Part shown: one piece after another, positions 32,560 to 42,436 of the stretch
Layout of the letters: each line of letters opens with the position of its first letter
How positions within the stretch are numbered: the stretch's first letter is position 1
Source: Theropithecus gelada
Lineage: Eukaryota > Chordata > Mammalia > Primates > Cercopithecidae
Assembly (NCBI RefSeq): GCF_003255815.1
Contig: NC_037673.1
Location: 155,898,937 to 155,962,936, forward strand
Reading direction: 5' to 3'
Length of the DNA stretch: 64,000 bases
Made by a program: the position numbers and the translations under genes
Notes under the pieces: generated by a model
Seen by the model: the letters and a program-made list of their open reading frames with translations, nothing else
The model's database searches: none
What the model was told of the DNA's origin: nothing

Positions 32560-33080
32560 GAGCTGCCATCTTTTTAGAGCTCTTTCTCCTAGACAGTGTT
32601 GATTGGCTCAGAGACAGGCACTTGATTTAGTCCAGGCTAATCAGAATACTCAAACTTATGTCCACATTGGTGAGTTCAGTGATAAGTACCTGACCCAGGA
32701 TTAGTCAATTCTATCAATTGGTAGGATATTTGAGTTTGAGACTAGAAAAAGTGAATCTCAATGCTTCTATGGGTTTTGCTTTTGTGTTGTAAGATTTGAC
32801 GTACTAGAGCTCTGGGTGGCCACGTTCCTGGTTGGTCTATTCTAAGAAAGAATGAGGTGCCCTGTGGGGTTGAAATAGAAATGAGAGACACAAGGAAAGA
32901 AAGGTGGTATTTCCATTTCTGGTCTCTGAGCTCCATCTTTATGCACTGTTTTGGCTGTTCAATCTTCAGCTAAATAACTTCTAATAACTCCACTGCCACC
33001 GCCATCTAGCTATGCTCTTGGTTAATTTGAGTTGAATTTTTGTCACATGCAACTGAGAGTCCTGACTAATATTTCATTGT
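32560..33080 (+). mobile_element. Medium-reiteration repeat, unassigned
   Basis: GTTGATTGGCTCAGAGACAGGCACTTGATTTAGTCCAGGC at the left and GAGTTGAATTTTTGTCACATGCAACTGAGAGTCCTGACTAATA at the right are the two ends of a dispersed repeat I recognise but cannot name. The 64-codon antisense frame here is incidental. Confidence 0.5.
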
Positions 33081-33094
33081 GACTTTATATTGAA

Positions 33095-33215
33095 GTAGGA
33101 AGAATAAAAATTATCTTTATTTTACAGGGAGAAAATGAGGCTCAGAAAAAATATGTAACCAAGATACTAAAAAAGTGTAGGAGTTAATCCAAAGCAAACG
33201 TCAAATCTTTTCTCA
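33095..33215 (-). mobile_element. MIR core, antisense
   Basis: TTATCTTTATTTTACAGGGAGAAAATGAGGCTCAGAAAAAATATG is the reversed MIR core. The rest is decayed. Confidence 0.7.
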
Positions 33216-33829
33216 CTGGAGAAAACATTGCTAGGTACAAGGAGCTAGGTCATGAAAAGTCTATTGGCTTAGGAGACTCAGTATATGAACTATGAATAAA
33301 ATAGCTTCCCACCTCTTAGGGTATTCTGAATGTTCTGACACCAGATTTTGGTGTCATTTTAGGTTGGGTTTTTTTTTTGTTGTTGTTTTTGTCAGTAAAA
33401 TCCTGGCTTTTGAGGAAAAAGGAGGAAGTTCAATTCCACCACAGAACCCACTTCCCTTTTTACTTTAGGTCCATGGGGTTGCCCAGGTCTGAAACAAGTT
33501 AATAACTCTTTTATACTATAGTGACGTAACTCTGAAAAGAATGGGTGTTTGATAAGGATTAATTTCAAAATGATACCAAATGATTGATTGTTCCACTCTT
33601 ATCAAAGCACACTCAAATCCGTACTAACCTAGGGATGCAGAAAGATTCAGAAAGAACAATCCTTTGAATTTTGGGACAAATTTAGAGAAATATATCCTTA
33701 ATAAACAAAAAAAGAAAATGAACTTAGGACATATAAAACTTTACATTTTGCCATATTTCAAATAAGATTTAAGATAGCTTAAAAGAATATAAACATATAA
33801 GAAGACGATTTAAGTTAAAAGTGGAAGAG
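33216..33829. other. Non-coding stretch, nothing recognised
   Basis: No gene is seen. There is a T-rich, GTT-interrupted run at about 33369-33390. Confidence 0.4.
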
Positions 33830-33830
33830 A

Positions 33831-34143
33831 GGCTGGGTGTGGTGACTCATGCCTGTAATCCCAGGGCTTTGGGAGACCGAGCTGGGCGGATCACTTGAGG
33901 CCAGGAGTTCATTTGAGACCAGCCTGGCCAACATGGTGAAACCCCATCTCCACTAAAAATACAAAAGCCGGGCATGGTGGCACATGCCTGTAGTCTCAGC
34001 TACTTGGGTGACTGTGGCAGGTGAATCGCTTTAGCCCGGGAGATGGAGGTTGCAGTGAGTCAAGATTGCGCCACTACACTCCAGCCTGGGTGACAGGGTG
34101 AGACTCTGTTTCAAAAATAAATAAAATAAAGTAGAAAAAAAAA
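33831..34143 (+). mobile_element. Alu, sense
   Basis: GGCTGGGTGTGGTGACTCATGCC to CCAGCCTGGGTGACAGGGTGAG with an AAATAAATA-type tail. An ATTTG insertion interrupts the AGTTCATTTGAGACCAGC segment of the left arm. Confidence 0.95.
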
Positions 34144-34197
34144 CCCCAAAAATGATAAGATAGGGACATTAAATGGAGTTAGAAATAAGGCTAATAA

Positions 34198-34578
34198 ATA
34201 ATGAATATGCTACACCATGGAACACTACTCAGCCATAAAACAGAACAAAATAATGGACTTTGCAGCAACTCGGATGGAGCTGGAAGCCATTATCTTAAGT
34301 GAAATAATTCACAAATGGATAACCAAATATTGTATGTTCTCACTTGTAAGTGGGAGCTAAGTTATGAGGATGCAAAGGCATAAGAATACTTTGGGGACTT
34401 AGAGGGAAGAGTGGGAGGGAGGTGAGGAATAAAAGACTACATATATTGGGTATAGTGTATACTTCTCAGGTGATGGTGCATCAAAATCTCAGAAATCCCC
34501 ACTAAAGAATGGATCCATGTAATCAAAAACTACCTGTACCCCCAAAACTATTGAAATAAAAAAAAAAAATAAATAAAT
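34198..34578 (+). mobile_element. L1P-type 3' end, sense
   Basis: CCATGGAACACTACTCAGCC, GTATGTTCTCACTTGTAAGTGGGAGC and the 3'UTR ACCTGTACCCCCAAAACTATTG precede an A tail. It is 5'-truncated to about 380 bp. A related but separate L1 3' end lies at 43219-44381. Confidence 0.9.
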
Positions 34579-34924
34579 GGATGTGACACAGTCCTATATG
34601 TATTTGACAACTAGCCCCAAGTTGAGTTGGACTTTAAGCTTTCTTGTTGTCAATGCAAATAGAGAAACTCAACCAATTACACAGTTTTGCAATGTCCACA
34701 AGACAAATGTTTAGGAAAAGTACAACTGCATCTAATACTATGTCCAGAAATAATGTGTCCCTGGGTTCTTACAAAGAGCACACTGTATTATAAAATACAA
34801 AATGCCTGAAGATCCTCCTTCCAGGAGACCCAAGGATGAGGTTCACAGGCCTGGTTCTTATAGGTGGAAGCATTATTTCTCAAATTTCAATTGTCTTTAT
34901 TATTTCTGCCATATATACTTACTA
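34579..34924. other. Non-coding stretch, nothing recognised
   Basis: No gene and no recognisable repeat are seen in these 346 bases. Confidence 0.4.
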
Positions 34925-35242
34925 AATTTACTATTATTATCATTATTATTATTTTTTGAGAGAGAGTCTCACTCTGTCACCCAGGCTGGAGTGCAGAGGC
35001 ATGATTTCAGCTCCCTGCAACCTCTACCTCCTGGGTTCAAGTGATTCTTCTGCCTCAGCCTCCCAAGTAGCTGGGATTACAGGTGGGCGCCACCACACCC
35101 AGCTAATTTTTTATATTTTTTTGGTAGAGACGTGGTTTCACTATGTTGGCCAGGCTGGTCCCAATCTCCTGACCTCAAGTGATCTGACCGCCTTGGCTTC
35201 CCAAAGTGCTGGGATTACAGGCATGAGCCACTGTGCCCGGCT
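34925..35242 (-). mobile_element. Alu, antisense, with (ATT)n tail
   Basis: An ATT-type array at about 34930-34952 is the expanded tail. TTTTTGAGAGAGAGTCTCACTCTGTCACCC to CACTGTGCCCGGC is the body. Confidence 0.95.
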
Positions 35243-35529
35243 AGAAATTATTAACCTAATATATTTTTTTAATGTAGATTTTATTTTGACTCAGTTTTAA
35301 ACTTAACCTAATCTTAGCAAGGTAGATAAGCTAGTTATGTTTTTTTTCTAATATCCTTTAAGTCAAGTTTATAAGGATTAAAATTTAAAAGTCTATTTTA
35401 ATCTACAATTTTCTTATGTACCATTAATAGTTTGTAGGCTACACCTTGGGAAACACTGACTTAAGGAAAAGGAAAAATCCAGTTTTTGAATATCCATGAC
35501 CTCACTGCATTTTAATATTTCTTGAGAGG

Positions 35530-35660
35530 TGTCATCTTAATATTTATTGAGAGGTATTATTATCACCAACAGAGATGGGGAAACAGGTTAAAGAATTTTT
35601 GTAAGTTTCCACAATAACTGAGCAGAGATGAAACTCAAGTCTTCTGATGAAAATCAAGTT
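35530..35660 (-). mobile_element. MIR core, antisense
   Basis: TTATTATCACCAACAGAGATGGGGAAACAGG and GAGCAGAGATGAAACTCAAGTCTTC follow the reversed MIR order with much divergence. Confidence 0.6.
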
Positions 35661-36359
35661 CTGGCTTCTAGATGGGTGTCCAGAGGCCTTTTTTCCAAAC
35701 TGAAGTACAAACTCTCTTTGACTGTTTACCCATTTGCTTCCTGCCAGAATGCCCCACCCCACTTAGTCCATAGTGGTGCCCACGTGTGGTTAATGGAGCT
35801 GAGGCTACTGAACCAAAGGGAGGAAGTCTGTCAGGCATATGTGGAACCCAAAAGAGGAACTTCATCAACTGTCATGGACAGCTCTGCCACTTTGTGACCC
35901 TGTGGATTTTTTGGGAAGTGTTTTTGTGGTTCACCAGTCTCTCATTTGGCAAGGCCACTTGTCCTGGGTTGGTCTTCTTTATTGGTGGAAAGTACGGCTG
36001 GGAGATTTGGAATGGTTGCAGATTGACTTGACTCTCGGCAGGAACTGCCACCATGAGCTTTTGGGGAAAGACCTCAAGCTGTGGTTTGTTGCTGAGGATT
36101 GTGGGATTCCTTCAAATCTTGGGGAACGTTTTGAGTCATCACTGGCAGCAGGTTTCTGTTGACAACTTGAGCAACCTCAGAATGAAGAAGCTGTGTTCAT
36201 CTCTCACATGAATATGACTTTGGGTAAATCATCTCGAAATCTGAACTCATGGTTGTGATCCACACTCCTCCCAAGTTCTAATTTTTAGTGTAAGCCTTTT
36301 TCTTCTCATTTTTTCTTCTTTGTGCATCTCTTAAGGAGATTTTTTACATCTCATAATTA
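35661..36359. other. Unexplained stretch with several open frames
   Basis: This 700-bp segment matches no repeat I know. Four overlapping frames of 72-107 codons cross it (for example 35839-36162, +, 107 codons). None shows a recognisable domain, signal peptide or splice context. It borders the ERV block at 36505 with only an L1 tail fragment between, so it may be an unrecognised repeat. Confidence 0.35.
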
Positions 36360-36504
36360 AAACATTTATTTCTTCAAAACTTTTTATTTTGAAATCACTG
36401 TAAATTCACATACATTTGTATAAAATGCCACAGAAAAATCCTGTGTGCCTTTTACTCAGTTTATCCTAATGATAACATCCTTAAAGAGATTTAAAAATTA
36501 GGCC
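36360..36504 (-). mobile_element. L1M 3'UTR fragment, antisense
   Basis: AACTTTTTATTTTGAAATCACTGTAAATTCACATAC followed by TTTACTCAGTTTATCCTAATGATAACATCC is a reversed old L1 3'UTR. It stops abruptly at the start of retroviral sequence. Confidence 0.65.
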
Positions 36505-37138
36505 CAGATTGTCCCCTTTCCACTATGGTGGTCCTCCAGTCGACCAGGCGTGGGCTGCATGGTAGCTCTTTTGCAGGATTCTACAGCCTGGAGTAATAAG
36601 TCATGCCAGCCTCTCTCTGCTATATCCCAAAGTCCGGCACCCTGCGGGTCAACCCCCAAGGGCCATCTAGCCTCTGTCTCCCAACACTAAGTTCACTTCA
36701 TGTCTCTCACGACAGGGAGGAAACTTAGCATTCCTTGGAGACTTGAAGGGATACGGTGAGCTTAAAAATTTTCAAGAGCTTATCAATCAGTCAGCCCTTG
36801 TTCATCCCCAAGCGGATGTATGGTGGTATTGTGGTGGACCTTGACTGGGCACTCTGCCAAATAACTGGAGTGGCACTTGTAGTTTAGTCCAGTTGGCTAT
36901 CCCTTTCACCTTGGCATTTCATCAACCAGAGGGAGGAAAAATAAGATGTTGTAAAGCAAGAAAAGCCTCTTATTGGTCTTTCAACTCTCACGTCCGTGTA
37001 GACACAATTAGAGTCCCACGGGGAATACCAGATCAATTTAAAGCTTGAAATTAAATAGCTCTAGGATTTGAGTCAGTATTTTGGTGAGTGACAGTTAATA
37101 AAAATGTAAATTGGATAAACTATATCTATTACAACCAA
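36505..37138 (+). pseudogene. ERV1 env fragment (surface/TM junction region)
   Basis: Translation of the middle part shows an env-like WWYCGGP followed at once by a stop at about 36841, then NWSGTC and a hydrophobic LAIPFTLAF stretch. These read as the end of a gammaretrovirus-type surface subunit leading into a transmembrane subunit. Further stops occur near 37048. The fragment has no LTR on either side and is followed directly by pol sequence from about 37139. That is the reverse of retroviral gene order, so a deletion or recombination lies at the junction. It is clearly non-functional. Confidence 0.6.
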
Positions 37139-37720
37139 CAGCAATGAGCTTTTCATGAGTTAAAAGAAAAACTCAAGTCGGCCCCAGCCCTGGGGCTACC
37201 TGACCTGACAAAACCCTTTACACCCTATACATCAGAAAGAAGAAAAATGACAGTTGGAGTTTTAACCCAGACTATGGGGCCCTGGCCAAGGGCAGTGGCC
37301 TATCTCTCAAAACAACTAGATGGGGTTTCCAAAGGCTGGCCTCCATGTCTAAGGGCCCTGGCAGCAACGGCCCTGTTAGTACAAGAAGCAGATAAACTAA
37401 CCCTTAGCAAAACCTGAATATAAAGGCCCCTCATGCTGTGGTAACTTTAATGACTACCAAAGGACATCACTGGTTAACAAATGATAGATTAACCAAGTAT
37501 CAAAGATCGCTATGTGAAAATCCCTGCATAACCACTGAAGTTTGCAACACCCTAAACCCCGCCACCTTGCTCCCGGTATCAGAGAGCCCAGTTGAACATA
37601 ACTGTGTAGATGTGTTGGACTCAGTTTATTCTAGCAGGCCCCAACCTCTGAAACCATCCTTGAACATCAGTAGACTGTGAGTGGTACGTGGACGGGAGCA
37701 GCTTCGCCAACCCCTGCAAA
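37139..37720 (+). pseudogene. ERV1 pol fragment (RT connection / RNase H)
   Basis: The frame reads LKEKLKSAPALGLPDLTKPF, typical of gammaretroviral pol just after the RT thumb. It then reads TMGPWPRAVAYLSKQLDGVS and stops at about 37418. A further open piece at 37438-37680 continues the same region in pol order. At about 37692 the RNase H start motif WYVDGSS is visible on the + strand. The rest of RNase H and all of integrase are absent: env leader sequence begins within about 100 bases. The fragment is non-functional, truncated at both ends and broken by stops. Confidence 0.75.
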
Positions 37721-37794
37721 GTGACTCTGGAGAAGACGACAAGCCCTGCTCCAGTCACACCCAGAAGCTGACTGGTCCATGCACGGCCGAAGCA

Positions 37795-38121
37795 TGAGGA
37801 AACTCATTGCGGGACTCATTTTCCTTAAAATTTGTACTTGTGGCCGGGCGCGGTGGCTCAAGCCTGTAATCCCAGCACTTTGGGAGGCCGAGATGGGCGG
37901 ATCACGAGGTCAGGAGATCGAGACCATCCTGGCTAACACAGTGAAACCCCGTCTCTACTAAGAAATAGAAAAAATAGCCGGGCGAGGTGGCGGGCGCCTG
38001 TAGTCCCAGCTACTCAGGAGGCTGAGGCCGGAGAATGGCGTGAACCCGGGAGGCGGAGCTTGCAGTGAGCTGAGATCCGGCCACTGCACTCCAGCCTGGG
38101 CTACAGAGCGAGACTCCGTCT

Positions 38122-38156
<35 letters not shown>

Positions 38157-40160
38157 TACTTGTACAGTAAGGACTTCAACTGACCTTCCTCAGACTGAGG
38201 ACTGTTTGCAGTGTATATATCAAGTCACTGAGGTAGGACAAAAAGTTGCTACAATTCTATTATTTTATGATTATTATAAGTGTACCGCGACTCAAAAAAA
38301 AAAAAAAAAAAAATTGTTTGTATAATGCTATTCTATGCAAGGTATGGAGCCCAGGAAATGACCAACCTGATGTATGTTATGACCCATCTGAGCCTCCCAT
38401 GACCACAGTTTTGGAAATAAGATTAAGGACTGAGGACTGGTAAGGGCTCATAAATGATATGAGTAAAGTGTTAGCCAAAACAAAAGAAAAAGGGGTGCCC
38501 TAACAAGTCACCTTGAAGTTTGATGCCTGTGCTGTCATTAATAGTAATAAGTTAGAAATAAGATGTGGTTCTCTTAATTAAAAAAGAGGCTATATGGCAG
38601 AAAATAAGTACATTTGCAATGAACTAGGACTGTGTAAAAATAAATGTGGATACTGGTCTTGTGTCATTTAGGCTACTTAGATAAAAAATAAAAAGAAACC
38701 TGTCCACCCTCAGAAAAAAAAAGTGGCCCTTCCTGTACCAGTGACCAGTGTAACCCCTTAGAACTAGTAATAACCAATCCCTTGATCCTCGCTGGAAAAA
38801 AGGGGAGTGTGTAACCCTAGGAATCAATAGGGCTGGACTAGATCCTCGAGTAAATATTGTGGTTTGAGGAGAAGTTTATAAATGCTGTCCTGAGCCAGTA
38901 TTTCAAACCTTCTATGATAAACTGAATGTGCCAGTACCAGAAATTCCAGGAAAAACAAGAAATTCGTTTTTGCAATTACCTGAGCATGTATCCCAGTCTC
39001 TCAATGTCACTTTATGTTATGTATGTAGAAGAACTGTAATAGGAGATCAATGGCCATAGGAAGCCTGAGAATTAGTACCTACAGACCCAGTTCCTGATGA
39101 ATTCCCAGCTCAGAAGAATCACCCTGATAACTTCTTGGTCGTTAAAGCCTCAATCATTAGACAATACTGTATAGCAAAACTGAGGAAGGACTTCACCCTT
39201 GCTGTAGGAAGACTCAGCTGCCTTAGGCAAAAACTGTATGATACTACTACAAAAACAGCCACCTAGTGGAGTTTAAACCACTCTAAGAAAAATCCATTTA
39301 GTAAATTCCCAAAGTTGCAAACTGTGTGAACCCACCCAGAGTCCCACCAGGACTGGACAGCTCCCACTGGATTATACTGGATATGTGGGCCTAGAGCTTA
39401 CACCAAATTACCCAACCAGTGGGCAGGTGGTTGTGTTATTGGCACCATTAAACCATCTTTCTTCCTACTGCCCATAAAGACAGGTGAACTCCTGGGCTTC
39501 CCTGTCTGTGCTTCCCACAAAAAGAGAAGCATAGCTATAAAAAATTAAGAAGATGATAAATGGCCCCCTGAGAGAATCATACAATGTTATAGGCCTGGCA
39601 CTTGGGCACAAGATGGCTCGTGAGATCACCCAACCCCCATTTACATGCTCAACCGAATCATACGGTTACAAGCTGTCTTAGAAATAATCACTAATAAGAC
39701 TGGCAGAGCCTTGACTATTGTGGCCTGGCAAGAAACTCAGATGAGAAATGCTATCTATCAAAATAGATTAGCTCTCGACTACTTGCTAGCAGCTGAAAGA
39801 GGGGTCTGTAGAAAATTTAACTTTACTAATTGCTGTCTACACATAGGTGATCAAAGGCAAGTAGTTGAAGACATAGTTAGAAATATGACAAAACTGGCGT
39901 GCAAGTGTGGCATGGATTTGATCCTAAGGCCATGTTTGGAAAATGGTTCCCAGCACTAAAAAGATTTAAAACTCTTATAATAAGAGTTATAATAGTAATA
40001 AAAACCTGCTTACTGCTCCCTTGTTTGCTACCTGTACTTCTTCAAATGATAAAAAGCTTCATTGCTACCTTACTTCACCAAAATGCTTCAGCACAAGTGT
40101 ACTATATGAATCACTATTGATCTGTCTTGCAAGAAGACATAGATAGTGAAAATGAAAGTG
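37795..40160 (+). pseudogene. ERV1 env pseudogene with Alu in the signal-peptide region
   Basis: An ATG at 37795 opens a short hydrophobic segment (MRKLIAGLIFLKICTC) that looks like an env signal peptide. An Alu interrupts it at 37842 and env sequence resumes after 38163. The surface-subunit part carries many stops (for example near 38670-38690) and frameshifts, and a long A run at 38296-38313. The transmembrane subunit is better kept. The open frame 39645-39959 (104 codons) shows the heptad-rich ectodomain, an LDYLLAAERGVC-type immunosuppressive-domain segment and a C-x7-CC cysteine motif. A frameshift between about 39899 and 39940 puts the membrane anchor into another frame (39899-40120, hydrophobic RVIIVIKTCLLLPCLLPVLL). 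No functional envelope can be read from this copy. Confidence 0.8.
37842..38152 (+). mobile_element. Young AluY of Old World monkey type, in ERV env
   Basis: It is full length, GGCCGGGCGCGGTGGCTCAAGCC to ATCCGGCCACTGCACTCC, with a pure A tail of about 30. A perfect 15-bp target duplication (AAAATTTGTACTTGT) is present at 37827-37841 and at about 38149-38163. The CTCAAGCC and GATCCGGCC variants are the lineage marks. It interrupts the env signal-peptide coding. Confidence 0.95.
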
Positions 40161-40179
40161 AGAACTCCCACTATTGAGT

Positions 40180-40652
40180 GAGATTCTCAAAGGTGGGGAA
40201 TAAGGGAGGAGACCACCCCTCATATTGTCTTATGCCCAATTTCTGCCTCCAAAGAAAGAAGTAAAAACTAAAAGGTAGAGATGAAATCCACAGGCAGACA
40301 GCCTGGTGCCGCACCCCGGTCCTGGTTAAAGATGGACCCCTGACCTAACTGGTTATGTTATCTATAAATTCCAGACATTGTATGGAAAAGTGTTGTGAAA
40401 ATCCCTGTCCTGTTCTGTTCTAATTACCGGTGCATGCAGCCCCCAGTCATGTACCCCCTGCTTGCTCAGTAGATTGTGACCCTCTCAAGTGGACCCCCTT
40501 AGAGTTGTAAGCCTTTGAAAGGGACAGGAATTGCTCACTCAGGGAGCTTGGTTTTTGGAGACGTGAGTTTTGCCAAAGCTCCCGGCCGAAGAAAGCCCTT
40601 CCTTCTTTAACTCGGTGTCTGAGGGGTTTTGTCTGTGGCTTGTCCTGCTACA
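40180..40652 (+). mobile_element. ERV1 3' LTR of the 37-40 kb provirus
   Basis: The LTR starts TGAGATTCTCAAAGGTGGGGAA and ends CCTGCTACA, with TG and CA termini, 473 bp. GTTATCTATAAATTCC at about 40355 is a TATA-like region, and CGGCCGAAGAAAGCCC at about 40585 is a decayed polyadenylation region. U5 ends TTAACTCGGTGTCTGAGGGG and so on. It directly follows the env tail, so it is a 3' LTR. No 5' LTR is present in the window and I do not assign the family. Confidence 0.8.
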
Positions 40653-40850
40653 AAGCAATCTTTCTGCCTCAGCCTCCCGAGTAGCTGGGACTACGGGTGT
40701 GTACCACCATACCCAACTAATTTTTAAACTTTTAATAAAGACAAGGTCTCACTATGTTGCCCAGGCTGGTCTCAAACTCCTGGTCCCAAGCACTTCTCCT
40801 GCTTTGGCCTCCCGAAGTGCTGGGACTACATGTGTAAGCTGCAATGCCTG
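40653..40850 (-). mobile_element. Alu fragment, antisense
   Basis: It starts mid-arm (AAGCAATCTTTCTGCCTCAGCC), directly abutting the LTR end, and runs to GCTGCAATGCCTGG. The tail side is missing, so the junction is secondary rather than a clean insertion. Confidence 0.88.
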
Positions 40851-42436
40851 GTGAGTATTATCTTTGTAATGTGCTATTGAATTTGATTTGCTAGTATTTT
40901 GTTGAGGATTTTTGTATCTACATTCATCAGGAATATTGATCCATAGTTTTTTGTTTTTTTTTTCGCTGTGTCCTTGTCTGGTTTTGGTATTAGGGTGATA
41001 TTGATCTCATAGCATGAATTAGGGATAATTCCTTCCTCCTCAATTTTTTTGAATAGTTTCAGGAAGATTGACATTAATTCTTCTTTGTATAGTTGGTAGA
41101 ATTTGAATGTGAATCCATCTGGTTCTGGGCTTTTTTGTTGGGAGATTTTTTAAATTATTGAATAAATTTTACTGTTCATTATTGGTCTGTTTAGGAGTTC
41201 TATTTCTTCCTGGGTCAATCTTGGAAGGTTATATGTTTCCAGGAATTTATCCATTTCCTCTAGGTTTTCTAGTTTGTTAACATATAGTTGTCCATAATAG
41301 TCTCTGATGATCTTTTGTATTTCTGTGGTATCAGTTGTGATGTCTCCTTTTACATTTCTGATTGTGTTTATTTGGATCCTCTGTCTTTTTGATTAATTTA
41401 GATAGTGGTTCATCAGTTTTATTTATCTTTTTGAACAATTACCTTTTTATCTCATTGATCTTTTTTTCCTGTTCTCATTTTATTTAGTTCTGCTCTGATC
41501 TTTGTCATTTGTTTTCTTCAGCTAACTTTGGATTTGGTTTGTTCTTGTTTTTCTAGTTCTGTGAGGTATGCCATTAGGTTGTTAATTTGTGACCTTTCTG
41601 CTTTTTTGGTGTAGGCATTTAATATGGTAAAATGTACTCAGCATTGCTTTTGTAGTGTCCCATGGGTTTTGGTATATTGTCTTTTCATTTTCATTAGTTT
41701 CATTTTTAAAAAATTTTCCATTTAAATTTCTTTATTGACCCAGTAATCATTCAGGAGCATACTGTTCAATTTTAATGTATTTGTATAGTTTCTGAAGTTC
41801 CTCTTGGTATTGATTTATAGGTTTATTCTACTGTGGTCTGAGAAGATACTTGGTATGATTTTTATTTTAAAAAAATTATTAAGACTTGCTTTGTTACCTA
41901 AACATGGTCTATCTTGAAGAATATTCCATGTGCTGATAAAAAGTGTACATTTTGTAGTTGTCGGGTAGCATGTCCTATAAATAATTGATAAGTTCATTTT
42001 GTCTAAAGTCCAATTTAACGTCAGTGTGTCTTTGTGAATTTTATGTCTCAATTACCTGTCTAGTGCTATGAGTGGACTGCTAAAGTCTCCCATTGTTATT
42101 ATAGTGTTATCTATTTCTTTAGGTCTAGTAATATTTGTTTTGTGAATTTGGGTGCTCTGATGTTGGGTGCCTATATATTTAGGTTTGTTATATCCTCCTG
42201 CTGATTTGATCGCTTTATCTTTATATAATTACCTTCTTTGTCTTTTATTACCATTTTTTTATTTAAAGCTTCTTTTATCTGATATAGGTATAGTTACTTC
42301 TGTTCACTTTTGGTTTCTGTTTGTGTGGAATATCTTTTTCCACACCTTTACTTTTATCAGTCTATGTGTGTCTTTATGGATAAGATGACTTTCTTGTAGA
42401 CAGCATTTTCTTGGTTCATTAAAAAAACCCATTCTG

